Source of the DNA: Sphingobacterium cavernae
GTDB taxonomy: Bacteria; Bacteroidota; Bacteroidia; Sphingobacteriales; Sphingobacteriaceae
Length of the DNA: 64,000 nucleotides
NCBI RefSeq assembly: GCF_008520265.1
Contig: NZ_VIQM01000013.1
Coordinates: 19,944-83,943 of the forward strand
Direction: 5' to 3'
The notes under the pieces are model-generated. The model did no database searches. It saw only the letters and a program-made list of their open reading frames with translations, and was not told the DNA's origin. Position numbers and translations under genes: made by a program. This document shows, one piece after another, positions 7,745-17,560 of this stretch (position 1 is the stretch's first letter; each line of letters opens with the position of its first letter).

Positions 7745-7776
7745 AACGGGATATGAAATTCATATCCCGTTTTTTA
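7745..7776 (+). terminator. Terminator of the PhnA-like gene
   Basis: AACGGGATATGAA pairs with TTCATATCCCGTT around a very short loop and is followed by a run of Ts. Confidence 0.9.
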
Positions 7777-7953
7777 TTTTATACCCTAAGCATGGCATAA
7801 AATTTAAGTATTTCGCAAACGAAAACCGTACTTATTTGTTTTATCTACACTTGTGTAGAACGCTAACATAGTGATATGTATATAAAACATCATTATCACA
7901 ACACACAAAAGCTGCCAAACAATTAAACATAAAACATTATAAATCAAAATTAT

Positions 7954-10953
7954 ATGAGGTATATATTTACTTTATTCATGGTTTTGCTCTATGCTAATTC
8001 GGTTAGTGCGCAAAATACAATTTCTGGTGTAGTAAAAGATGAGCAATCTTTAGTCACTATACCTGGGGTTACTGTCGCTATTAAAAATAAGTCGACAGCG
8101 GTACAAACAAATGCTGTAGGTCAGTATTCAATTACTGCCATAGCAGGTGATACACTTACATTTTCATTTATCGGCTATCAATCCCAAAACTTAGCTGTCG
8201 GGAATCAGACATCACTCGATGTTTTTCTTGTAAGCGACGATAATGCTTTAGAAGAAGTCGTAGTCATCGGTTACGGTACAGCTAGAAAACGTGACTTAAC
8301 TGGTTCTATCACCCAAATTAAGGGTGAAGACATTGTGGACAAACCAGGTACTAACCCTGTTGCAAATTTGCAAGGTAAGGTTCCGGGACTACAAGTTACC
8401 AATTCTGGTAGACCAGGTCAAGAACCAGATATTCGTATCCGTGGTACTAATTCAATCAATGGAGCTAAGCCACTCTATGTCGTTGATGGATTGTTAAATG
8501 ACAATATTAATTACCTAAATCCAAATGACATCGAAACGATTGAAGTGCTAAGAGATCCTTCCAGCTTAGCGATTTTCGGTGTTCGTGGAGCAAATGGTGT
8601 TATTGCTATCACTACTAAGCGAGCAAAACTAGGACAATTGAATTTTGAATTTAATTCTCGAATAGGTCTTAAGAATGTAGCAAAACGTATGGATATGGCG
8701 AATGCCGAACAATTCAAAGAATTATATGAAGAACAACGTTTCAACCAAGGAAATTACCCATACGACTATACAAATTGGACAGGAAATACAAACTGGCAAG
8801 ACGAAATTTTTACTAATGGAATTTTGAACTACAATAATCTAAGCGTCAGTGGTGCAACAGATAAAAACACCTTTCGAATGGGCTTGGGATATTCTACGGA
8901 TGAAGGTATTATTAATCATGAAAAGCACAGCCAAATCACCTTCAACGTGACAGATGAAGTTAAACTAACTAATAATTTTCGTACAGGTATTGTCTTGAAT
9001 GGATATAGGGCACGCTTACCGCAAGAGCGAGGCGTCTTCGGCGCAATACTTGCCGCACCTATAGCTCCTGTCTTCAACAATGATTACGGTCTCTATCATT
9101 CTCTTCCGGACTTTCAACGTGCACAAGTAAACAATCCATTAGTGGATATTGAAGAACGTAAAAACACATATATTGGAATCAACTATCGTGCATTAGCAAA
9201 TTGGTATGCAGAGGTGGATTTTCTAAAGAACTTCAATTTCAGAGTTAATTTATCCGCGGATTATGGATTTAATAATTTTAGATCTTATCAAGGTTTAGTT
9301 TCGGTATATAACCCAGATATCCAGGGTGATGACAAAAGAGAACGTATTGGTAACCAATTAACTTCAGTTAATCACGAACAAAATACGCATTACAAATACC
9401 AAACAGACTGGTTATTGAACTACAGAAATACTTTTGATAAGCACAATCTAACCTTGATGGGTGGTTTTACAACTTATTTACAAGGACTTGAAGCTACTAC
9501 TGCGCGTAGAACCCAAGGTGAAGGTTTAGAAATCCCAAATGATCCAGATTATTGGTACGTCAATATCGGAGATCCAAACACTACAACAGGAAATTCAACC
9601 GCATCAGAATACCGTACGCTATCTTGGTTGGGTAGAGCGTTATACAATTACGACGGTAAATATTTGATCAATACCTCTTTCCGAAGAGATGGAAGTTCTG
9701 CATTTGCAAAAAATGGTAAGCCTTGGCAAAATTTCTACTCAATCGGTACTGCTTGGGTGGTAAGTCAAGAGAGCTTTATGCAAAATGTTGAATCTATCAA
9801 TAATCTGAAATTAAAAGCTTCATGGGCTTCACTAGGTAACCAAAATGTTGGCGGAAATTGGTACCCAATGTATCCATTAATGGTTCCAGGAAATTCTGCT
9901 GTATTTGGAGATCAATTAATTCCAGCTTATGAAGCTGAATATATCCCAGATCCGAACTTACATTGGGAAGTAGTGAAATCCTGGGAAGCTGGTTTTGAAT
10001 TGAATGCGCTTCAAAACCGTTTAAGTGTCGAAGCTGTATACTACAATAAAAACACGGAAGACATTTTAGTACGTGTACCAGGTATTCTAGGCAGTAAACC
10101 AGGCTTAAGCAATTTAGGTACAATTCAAAACAAAGGTATTGAAGCTGGTGTGACTTGGGCACAAACCATTAATGAAGATTGGAGCTACACAATCGGTGGT
10201 AATATTACAACTGTAAAAAACAAAGTTGTAAAACTTTCGACAGATGGCTATGATATTATCAACGGTGCTTCGAGAACAATTGCTGGCTACCCTATCGGTT
10301 ATTATTGGGGGTATATACATGATGGAATATTCCAAACACAAGCAGATGTTGATCAATATGCAACAAATGGTTTAGGTGGTGGAGCATTCTTACCAGGTGA
10401 CATCAAATACAGAGATATCGATGGTAATGGAACCATTAATTCACAAGATAGAACAATGATAGGAAACCCGACACCTGATTTCTATTATGGTATATCATTA
10501 GGAACTTCTTACAAGAATTTTGATTTAGGAATTGAATTACAAGGTCTTTATGGTAATGAAATTTTAAGAACGTGGAATCAAAACCAATTTGCTACTTACA
10601 ATTTCTTGACCGATAGATTAGGCAGATGGAATGGTGTTGGCACATCCAATTGGGAGCCAATCCTACACGAAGGAAGATCAGTCAACAGACAATATTCTAC
10701 TTATTTCATTGAAGATGGAAGTTTTTTCAGAATTCGTGATATTTCGTTGGGATATACTTTACCAGCAGAAACAGTATCACGTATGCGTTTGAAAAGTTTG
10801 CGCCTATTCTTGAATGCACAGAACGTTGCTACATTTTCGAAAAATACAGGTTTCACGCCTGAAATTGGCGGAAGTACCACATCATTTGGTGTTGACAATG
10901 GTACTTACCCAGTTCCTGCGATTTACACTTTTGGTTTAAACTTAAATTTTTAA
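7954..10953 (+). CDS. SusC/RagA-family TonB-dependent outer membrane receptor
   Basis: Outer membrane importer that takes up oligosaccharides with its SusD partner, energised by TonB. 999 residues, normal for SusC. The signal peptide ends VSAQ (about residue 20). A CarboxypepD_reg-like domain (about 22-95) precedes the SusC signature EEVVVIGYGTARKRDLTG (about 100-117), then the plug domain (about 113-225, ending GVRGANGVIAITTK), then the beta-barrel ending FGLNLNF with a C-terminal Phe. It is first in a four-gene unit with SusD, a DUF4886 lipoprotein and a GH144-like glucanase, which suggests beta-1,2-glucan as substrate. No STN domain is present, so anti-sigma signalling through this receptor is not expected. 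Confidence 0.95.
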   Translation: MRYIFTLFMVLLYANSVSAQNTISGVVKDEQSLVTIPGVTVAIKNKSTAVQTNAVGQYSITAIAGDTLTFSFIGYQSQNLAVGNQTSLDVFLVSDDNALEEVVVIGYGTARKRDLTGSITQIKGEDIVDKPGTNPVANLQGKVPGLQVTNSGRPGQEPDIRIRGTNSINGAKPLYVVDGLLNDNINYLNPNDIETIEVLRDPSSLAIFGVRGANGVIAITTKRAKLGQLNFEFNSRIGLKNVAKRMDMANAEQFKELYEEQRFNQGNYPYDYTNWTGNTNWQDEIFTNGILNYNNLSVSGATDKNTFRMGLGYSTDEGIINHEKHSQITFNVTDEVKLTNNFRTGIVLNGYRARLPQERGVFGAILAAPIAPVFNNDYGLYHSLPDFQRAQVNNPLVDIEERKNTYIGINYRALANWYAEVDFLKNFNFRVNLSADYGFNNFRSYQGLVSVYNPDIQGDDKRERIGNQLTSVNHEQNTHYKYQTDWLLNYRNTFDKHNLTLMGGFTTYLQGLEATTARRTQGEGLEIPNDPDYWYVNIGDPNTTTGNSTASEYRTLSWLGRALYNYDGKYLINTSFRRDGSSAFAKNGKPWQNFYSIGTAWVVSQESFMQNVESINNLKLKASWASLGNQNVGGNWYPMYPLMVPGNSAVFGDQLIPAYEAEYIPDPNLHWEVVKSWEAGFELNALQNRLSVEAVYYNKNTEDILVRVPGILGSKPGLSNLGTIQNKGIEAGVTWAQTINEDWSYTIGGNITTVKNKVVKLSTDGYDIINGASRTIAGYPIGYYWGYIHDGIFQTQADVDQYATNGLGGGAFLPGDIKYRDIDGNGTINSQDRTMIGNPTPDFYYGISLGTSYKNFDLGIELQGLYGNEILRTWNQNQFATYNFLTDRLGRWNGVGTSNWEPILHEGRSVNRQYSTYFIEDGSFFRIRDISLGYTLPAETVSRMRLKSLRLFLNAQNVATFSKNTGFTPEIGGSTTSFGVDNGTYPVPAIYTFGLNLNF

Positions 10954-10973
10954 CGATTATTTAGGTCAACATT

Positions 10974-12467
10974 ATGAAAACAATAACAAATAGATATAAA
11001 ATAATCACAGGCATTTTTCTTGTTTTTCTCTTTGCTAGTTGCAGTAAAGATTGGTTAGATATTAAGCCTAAAGGAAGATTTACAGAAGAAGATATGCCTA
11101 CAGGATCCTTAGAGGGACAAGTTTTTGCCGCATATGCCGGTTTACGTTCAGAGGCGACAAGTGGCCTACCGTATGTAGCTTTGCATAACATTCGTTCTGA
11201 TGATGCGCAATTAGGAAGTAGCACAGGTGATGAGGCTGGCGCAGGACCAATATTTGATAATTTCAATTATCCGCTAGATTATTGGTTAGTGAATAACTAT
11301 TGGTCAGGGCATTACAACCTAATCAATTTGACCAATAATGTACTAGCGACTGCAGATTCTATCGATAATCCATCTGAAGGTACATTAGCCAATATTGGAG
11401 AAATGAAATTCCTACGTGCATGGGCTTATTTTAATATGGTTAGAACATTTGGAGAAGTTCCTTTAGTAACTTTTAAAATTACAGATCAAGCTTCCGCGAA
11501 TATTCCGAAATCAAGTATTAATGATATTTATCAGCAAATTGATGCTGACTTAACGGACGCCGTAGCCTATTTACCCTCGACATGGCCCAGTCATCCTGGA
11601 CGTATTACTAAAGGTGCTGCTTTAGCTGTGCAAACTAAAACGCTAATGGCACGTAAGAGGTTTAGTGAAGCTCTGGCATCTGCTATGCAAGTAATTAATT
11701 CTGAAGTTTATGATTTGAGTGTTCCTTACAATATGATTTTCCGTGAGGAAAGTGAAAATAGCAAAGAATCAATTTTCGAAATACAAGCACTATTTGATGG
11801 CGTACAAAATTTTGGTGTTACTTATGCCAGCCGTCAAGGTGTACGCGGATCAGGTTCTTGGGATTTGGGCTGGGGTTGGAATATTCCACATCCTAGATTG
11901 CTAGAGGCTTTTGAGGTAAATGATCCACGAAAAGATGTAACATTTTTATATTCTGGACAACGCAATGAACCATATGGTGAAGTATTACCAGACAACCTTC
12001 CACGACCATATTGGAACAAAAAAGTATATACTAACCCTACATTACGTACAAGATACGGAAGCAGATTTGGAGATTGGTTCAATGTACGTCTGATTCGCTA
12101 TGCTGATGTGGTTCTGTTAGCAGCAGAAGCTGCAAATGAAGTGGGTGGAAACGCAAATGTTGACTTAGCATTGGATTTGCTGGAACGTGTGAGAGCACGT
12201 GCAAGAGGCGGTAACGCTGCTATATTACCAGCCGTGACTACACGTGATCAAGTAGCTCTTCGTAATGCGATTCGTCATGAAAGACAAGTCGAATTAGGAA
12301 TGGAAAATGAACGTTTTTATGATCTAATACGTTGGGATATTGATGTAGAAACTATGCGTGATGCAGGACATGTAAACTACCAGTTGAAACATCGCTTCTT
12401 CCCTATTCCTCAGCCAGAAATTGATAAATCTGCTGGTGTATTAGTTCAAAACCCAGACTACAGATAA
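10974..12467 (+). CDS. SusD/RagB-family glycan-binding lipoprotein
   Basis: Surface lipoprotein that caps the SusC barrel and binds the incoming glycan. 497 residues. The lipobox LFASC (Cys23) is followed by SKDWLDIKPKGRFTEE, a typical SusD N-terminus. The TPR-rich alpha-helical fold is seen in ...EMKFLRAWAYFNMVRTFGEVPL, and the conserved C-terminal RHERQVELGMENERFYDLIRW is the RagB/SusD signature. It starts 20 bases after the SusC stop and is clearly co-transcribed. Confidence 0.95.
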   Translation: MKTITNRYKIITGIFLVFLFASCSKDWLDIKPKGRFTEEDMPTGSLEGQVFAAYAGLRSEATSGLPYVALHNIRSDDAQLGSSTGDEAGAGPIFDNFNYPLDYWLVNNYWSGHYNLINLTNNVLATADSIDNPSEGTLANIGEMKFLRAWAYFNMVRTFGEVPLVTFKITDQASANIPKSSINDIYQQIDADLTDAVAYLPSTWPSHPGRITKGAALAVQTKTLMARKRFSEALASAMQVINSEVYDLSVPYNMIFREESENSKESIFEIQALFDGVQNFGVTYASRQGVRGSGSWDLGWGWNIPHPRLLEAFEVNDPRKDVTFLYSGQRNEPYGEVLPDNLPRPYWNKKVYTNPTLRTRYGSRFGDWFNVRLIRYADVVLLAAEAANEVGGNANVDLALDLLERVRARARGGNAAILPAVTTRDQVALRNAIRHERQVELGMENERFYDLIRWDIDVETMRDAGHVNYQLKHRFFPIPQPEIDKSAGVLVQNPDYR

Positions 12468-12485
12468 GCTATAAATTGATACCTT

Positions 12486-13955
12486 ATGAAAATTAATATA
12501 TATAAAATATTTTCCTTTTTGACATTACTCGCTTTTATGAGCTGTCAAAAAATGGAACGACCAGTAATGAATATCATTCCTGATCCAGAAGATGATGGAA
12601 CAATTCGTGTACTTGCTATTGGTAATAGTTTTTCCGAAGATGCCATAGAGACTCATTTGTATGATCTTGCTAAAGCTAATGGACAGAAAATCATTATTGG
12701 AAATCTGTACATCGGCGGAGCTACATTAGAACAACATGTAAACAATGTAAAAGCAAATGCAGGTGCATATAGCTTTCGCAAAATTGATGCTGAAGGAAAT
12801 AAAACTACAGTAGCAAACACATCCATTGCTACAGCTTTAGCAAGCGAAAAGTGGACACATATCAGCTTTCAGCAAGAAAGTTCTAATTCTGGGAAATTTG
12901 ATACTTGGTCTGCTTCTTTAGCTGAATTGTACAATTATGTAGCACCACGTGCTAAAAATGAAAATGTAAAATTTATCTTACACCAAACTTGGGCATACGC
13001 CAAAAATTCTACACATGCTGGTTTTGATAATTACAACAAGGACCAAATGCAGATGTACACAGCCATTGTTGACGCTGTCTATAAAGCGAAAGAATTGGTT
13101 GACATCGATATGATTATTCCGGCAGGTACAGCAATACAAAATGGTAGAACTAGCGTCGTAGAAGATAATTTCACGCGAGATGGCTACCACTTGAGCATGC
13201 CATTAGGAAGATATTTAGCAGCATGTACATGGTATGAAAGTCTTATGGGTACTAATGTGATTGGTAACAGTTACAAGCCTCAGGGTTTATCTGATTTTGA
13301 AGTTGCCATTGCACAAAATGCAGCACATTTGGCTCTACAAAAACCAAACGAAGTAACACCTATGACCGATTTTCAGGGTGGATCTGGCGTGCCTCTGACA
13401 AGTAGTGTATTATTGGACTTTGGTAATAACGCAGCAACTGATCATTGGAATCAAATTAATTCATTCTTAGCTGGAACGTCCATCAATCTAAAGGATAGCA
13501 TTGGCTCCTATGTTGGTATTAAACTTACGATCACAGAAAGATTTAATGGCGTTAACACGGATGGGCCTACAACGAGCACTACGTCATTAAACATGCCTTC
13601 AACTGTTTCGAGATATTCTTACTTTGGTAACTCAAAAGGTAATTTTGGAGGGATGATTATAACTCAAAGTAAATTTGAACTTACCGGTTTGGATAAAGAT
13701 TTGAATTACGATATAACATTCTTTGGTTCAAGGGGCAATGTGACGGATAATCGCGAGACTAAATTTATTTCCTCTGGAACTAACGAAGTCGTTGTAAGAC
13801 TTAATACTTCAAATAATAGCACCAACACAGTAGTCGCAAAAGACATAAAACCTGACAGCTCAGGTAAGATCACCGTAACAGTTACTTCAGGTGAAAATAA
13901 TACAAATGGCTCTGGCTTCTATTATTTGTCGGCCGCAAGACTTATTTCAAAATAA
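12486..13955 (+). CDS. DUF4886 lipoprotein, SGNH-hydrolase-like, with C-terminal accessory domain
   Basis: 489-residue lipoprotein (lipobox FMSC, Cys20). Residues about 40-285 form a DUF4886 domain with SGNH-hydrolase features. RVLAIGNSFSEDA carries the nucleophile-type motif G46-N47-S48, FQQESSNSG follows, and D232-G-Y-H235 matches the Asp-x-x-His block. Residues about 300-489 form a separate beta-rich domain that I do not recognise, possibly carbohydrate binding. In this locus the likely job is removing ester substituents from the glucan at the cell surface before the neighbouring glucanase cuts it; this is inference. It follows susD by 18 bases. Confidence 0.82.
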   Translation: MKINIYKIFSFLTLLAFMSCQKMERPVMNIIPDPEDDGTIRVLAIGNSFSEDAIETHLYDLAKANGQKIIIGNLYIGGATLEQHVNNVKANAGAYSFRKIDAEGNKTTVANTSIATALASEKWTHISFQQESSNSGKFDTWSASLAELYNYVAPRAKNENVKFILHQTWAYAKNSTHAGFDNYNKDQMQMYTAIVDAVYKAKELVDIDMIIPAGTAIQNGRTSVVEDNFTRDGYHLSMPLGRYLAACTWYESLMGTNVIGNSYKPQGLSDFEVAIAQNAAHLALQKPNEVTPMTDFQGGSGVPLTSSVLLDFGNNAATDHWNQINSFLAGTSINLKDSIGSYVGIKLTITERFNGVNTDGPTTSTTSLNMPSTVSRYSYFGNSKGNFGGMIITQSKFELTGLDKDLNYDITFFGSRGNVTDNRETKFISSGTNEVVVRLNTSNNSTNTVVAKDIKPDSSGKITVTVTSGENNTNGSGFYYLSAARLISK

Positions 13956-13997
13956 ATTAGTATTCCTCCGCTATGGAGGAATACACTTTCATACACT

Positions 13998-15320
13998 ATG
14001 AGAATACAATTAATATATATTTTAGCAGTATGTTTATTTTTAGGATGCAAATCATCTGATATTAATAAGCACGATAAAGCAACAGAAGATTTACTAACAA
14101 AAATCCAACACCAAACATTCAAATACTTTTGGGAAGGTGCTGAGCCAACATCAGGTTTGGCTAGAGAACGTATCCATATGGATGGAGAATATCCGCAAAA
14201 TGATAAGGACGTCATCACTATCGGTGGTAGTGGATTTGGATTAATGGGTATTTTGGTTGCCGAACAACGGAAGTTTATCCAACCTCAAGAAGCTCAGGAT
14301 CGATTTAAGAAATCACTTACATATCTTTCTAAATTACCTCGGTTCCAAGGCGCCTATGCACATTGGTATGAAGGGCCTAGCGCAAAAGTAAAAGCTTTTG
14401 GGGATAAAGATAATGGAGGAGACATTGTTGAAACGGCATTTTTAGCGCAAGCACTAATCTGTGTGCGAGAATATTATAAAAATGGTACGCAAGAGCAAAA
14501 AGAAATAGCAGCATTAGCAGACAATATCTGGAAAGAAATAAATTGGAAGCATTACACAAATGGTAAGGATGTGATTTATTGGCACTGGAGTCCAGAACAC
14601 GAATTTGGAATGAATCATCCGATCCAAGGTTTTGATGAATGTCTAATTACCTATGTATTAGCGGCGTCTTCCCCTACATTTCCTATTGAAAAACAAGTTT
14701 ATGACCGCGGTTGGGCTAGAAGCGGTCAAATTAAAACAGACATCCAAAAATATGGCCTTCCTACTGAAGCAAAACATAATGCTCATCCACGTGAAGTAGG
14801 TCCATTATTTTGGTCACATTATAGTTTTTTAGGATTAAACCCTAATGGTTTAAAAGACGAATATGTAGATTATGGAAAAATAGTCTATAATCATACGCAA
14901 ATACATATTGAACATGCGAAACGAAATCCAAATAACTTTGTGGGATATGGAGCTGACAAAGGTTGGGGATTGACAGCAAGCTATTCTGTAAGTGGGTATG
15001 ATGCACATCATCCCGATAATGATAAAGGCGTCATATCTCCTACCGCAGCCTTAGCATCAATGCCTTATGCTCCGAAAGAAAGTATGAGTTTTGCAAATTA
15101 CCTTTTCAATAATTTAGAATCAAAAGTTTGGGGGGATTATGGGTTTTATGATGCGTATAGCGAGACGGCTAATTGGTTTCCACAACGTTACTTGGCAATT
15201 GACCAAGGACCTATTGTTGTAATGATTGAAAACTACAGATCGCAGTTCATTTGGAACTTATTTATGAATGCACCAGAGATTAAAGAAGGATTAAAGAAAT
15301 TAGGATTTAATATTAAATAA
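13998..15320 (+). CDS. GH144-like endo-beta-1,2-glucanase lipoprotein
   Basis: 440-residue lipoprotein (lipobox LFLGC, Cys17) of the family often labelled glucoamylase-like, which includes GH144 endo-beta-1,2-glucanases characterised from Bacteroidota. Family marks include FKYFWEGAEPTSGLARER near the N-terminus, GGSGFGLMGI, GGDIVETAFLAQALI, YWHWSPEHEFGMNHPIQGFDE and the C-terminal ...YDAYSETANWFPQRYLAIDQGPIVVMIENYRS. It would cut linear or cyclic beta-1,2-glucan to sophoro-oligosaccharides. It is last in the SusC/SusD operon. No GH3 beta-glucosidase, the usual partner, is in the window. Confidence 0.85.
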   Translation: MRIQLIYILAVCLFLGCKSSDINKHDKATEDLLTKIQHQTFKYFWEGAEPTSGLARERIHMDGEYPQNDKDVITIGGSGFGLMGILVAEQRKFIQPQEAQDRFKKSLTYLSKLPRFQGAYAHWYEGPSAKVKAFGDKDNGGDIVETAFLAQALICVREYYKNGTQEQKEIAALADNIWKEINWKHYTNGKDVIYWHWSPEHEFGMNHPIQGFDECLITYVLAASSPTFPIEKQVYDRGWARSGQIKTDIQKYGLPTEAKHNAHPREVGPLFWSHYSFLGLNPNGLKDEYVDYGKIVYNHTQIHIEHAKRNPNNFVGYGADKGWGLTASYSVSGYDAHHPDNDKGVISPTAALASMPYAPKESMSFANYLFNNLESKVWGDYGFYDAYSETANWFPQRYLAIDQGPIVVMIENYRSQFIWNLFMNAPEIKEGLKKLGFNIK

Positions 15321-15397
15321 AATTCTTTTAAGAAGAAAACAATTGTAACAGAAAGAAAGTATTTCGTGAAATTTAAAATTGTTAGTTTTCTTTTTGG

Positions 15398-15405
15398 TAT
15401 CTTCG
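15398..15405 (+). promoter_or_regulatory. Possible -7 box before the decayed hybrid kinase
   Basis: TATCTTCG is a one-base variant of TAnnTTTG, 19 bases before the GTG start of the pseudogene at 15425. Confidence 0.3.
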
Positions 15406-15424
15406 AATATTAAACTGAACAACC

Positions 15425-17525
15425 GTGCGATTTCGAAAAACTTTATTACTGAGACTCTTATTATTAGTAGTTATAATAACATCATTTATTTTACTGTGTA
15501 CAATCTTTATTTCTCAATACAAACAGTATAAAGAAATTGAGAATAGATTAAATATTGCGTACTAAAACAATTCAAAGCTTTCACCTGTGCTTTATGAATT
15601 GTTTTCGACATTTACTGAGGTTGACAATTTATTTCGATTATATGCCATCTCATTTGATGATAAGAGTTTTAAGGATTATCAAAATAAATTAGACACCTTA
15701 AATAAAATAATACATACACTAGATTCTATTCCTACAAATAATACACCTAATTCTGCTAAGAAAGAGATTGAAGTTCTTGACCAATCTCTTTCAATGCAAT
15801 TTTTGGCATTGAAAAGGCAAATTGACAACTTAATAATTTTTGCTGGCGAAAATTTCACCAACAACAATATAGGATTAAGAAGTCAACAAAGAGGAAGACT
15901 TACCAATTCTGATTCTGTCATTAACCGCATACTTAATGATACATTAGCGAGAGTAGAGGTGGATGCAGATACTATCGTAAAGAAAAAACAAAGTTTATTC
16001 AAAAGAATATTTAATGCGAAAAACGATACTGTATTAAATACCTCTAGTTCGGCAGTCTTGAATGTAAATCAGATAGATATTGTGCAGAAAAATATTGAAA
16101 ATTTGATTCGAACAAATGAAGAAAGTTATTCTAAGAATTTCTCTAATTTAAGAAGCATATATTTACGCTCAAAAGAAAAAGAAAGGAAGCTAATAACATC
16201 TAATTATCAACTCATAAATGACCTTAAAAAATCTATCGAAACAATCCGAGAGATAGAATATTCAAAGTTTAGAAGTGCGGAAAAAGACGATTATATTCTT
16301 TACAAATTTAATACACAAAAATTTAGATCTTATGCAATAATGGCACTATGTGTTATATTATTGATGTTAATGTTTATTATTTACTACCAATATGTAGTTT
16401 CTAGATATGAGAAAAAACTAATAAAAGAAAAAGAATACGCATCAAAATTAGCTGAGGAAAAAACAAATTTATTAGCGAATATAAGTCACGAAATACGCAC
16501 ACCATTATATTCATTAAAAGGCGTAGTGAAATTATTGACATCTAAAAAAACAGAGGCAATAGACGATAAAATTCTCTCAAACATCAATTAAGACATTAAT
16601 CTAATAAATAATACTGTAAATGATATCCTTAACTTAAGCAAAATAGAATCGCAGGCAATAGATGTTATAAAGGATGAAGTGTATATATCCAAAATCGTTA
16701 ATGACACCTTTAGTTTACACAAATATCAAGCAAATCAAAAAGGTCTTGAGTTCATAAATGAAAACCATCTCAATGATATATTAATTATAAATTCGAATGA
16801 ATTTAGATTAAGACAAATCCAATCTAATAAGTAATGCACTTAAATACACGAATAAAGGAACAATAAAAGTCGTTAGTAAAATTGCTGGTGGTAAAATTCA
16901 AATTGATGTTATTGACACTGGTATAGGTATTGATGAGAAAAAAATTGATCAAATCTTCAGAAAATACTATACTGTGGAAGGTGAAAAGGCAAAAGTAGGT
17001 TTTGGTCTTGGTTTACATATTTCACAATTATTAGCAAAACATATTGGAGGTAAATTGAGTGTTAAAAGTCAATTGGGTATTGGCTCGACCTTCTCTTTGC
17101 AAGTACCATTATCACTAGATAAATCCCCGACAACGAAAAAAGAAGGAAATTCTAATTCCAAAAAACTATTACCTAATGATACGTCTATCGTTCTCATTGA
17201 CGATAATAAGATCAATATATTGCTTGCTAAACAGATATTCAATAATTATAAGAACATTCAATATTTTGAAGACGCGCACAAAGCACTTTCATACATTGAA
17301 AGTTCCAAACCTCATATTGTAATCACTGATATTATAATGCCTCAATTATCAGGATGGAATGTATTGGAAATGATTAAAACAAACAAAAACCTAAATAATA
17401 CAAAGGTTTTTGCTAATACTGCTGAAGGTACTTTAGCAGAAAATAAGACTTCTAAATTTCAATTTGATGGAGTCTTAGATAAAGGTTTCGATACCGAAAG
17501 TTTATCTAAAATTTATTATAACTAA
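15425..17525 (+). pseudogene. Hybrid two-component histidine kinase / response regulator, disrupted
   Basis: A full-length but broken hybrid sensor kinase. In order: GTG start with an N-terminal membrane segment (LLLRLLLLVVIITSFILLC), a TAA stop at 15563-15565 (codon 47), and a sensor region with a second membrane segment (SYAIMALCVILLMLMFIIYY). The phospho-acceptor H-box NISHEIRTPL follows, then a TAA at 16589-16591, an indel near 16820 between LRQI and the N-box NLISNALKYT, the G-box GFGLGLHIS, and a receiver domain with VLIDDNKIN and DIIMPQLSG. The two stops lie in the same frame as the flanking homology. It directly follows the beta-1,2-glucan locus and may once have controlled it. Confidence 0.92.
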
Positions 17526-17526
17526 T

Positions 17527-17560
17527 AAAAGAATAAGGGAGAAATATCCCTTATTCTTTT
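17527..17560. terminator. Bidirectional terminator
   Basis: A perfect 13-bp stem (17527-17539 with 17548-17560) has an 8-base loop, with A-run and T-run ends on both sides. It separates the kinase remnant from the convergent fucose operon and overlaps the stop codon of the latter's last gene. Confidence 0.85.
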
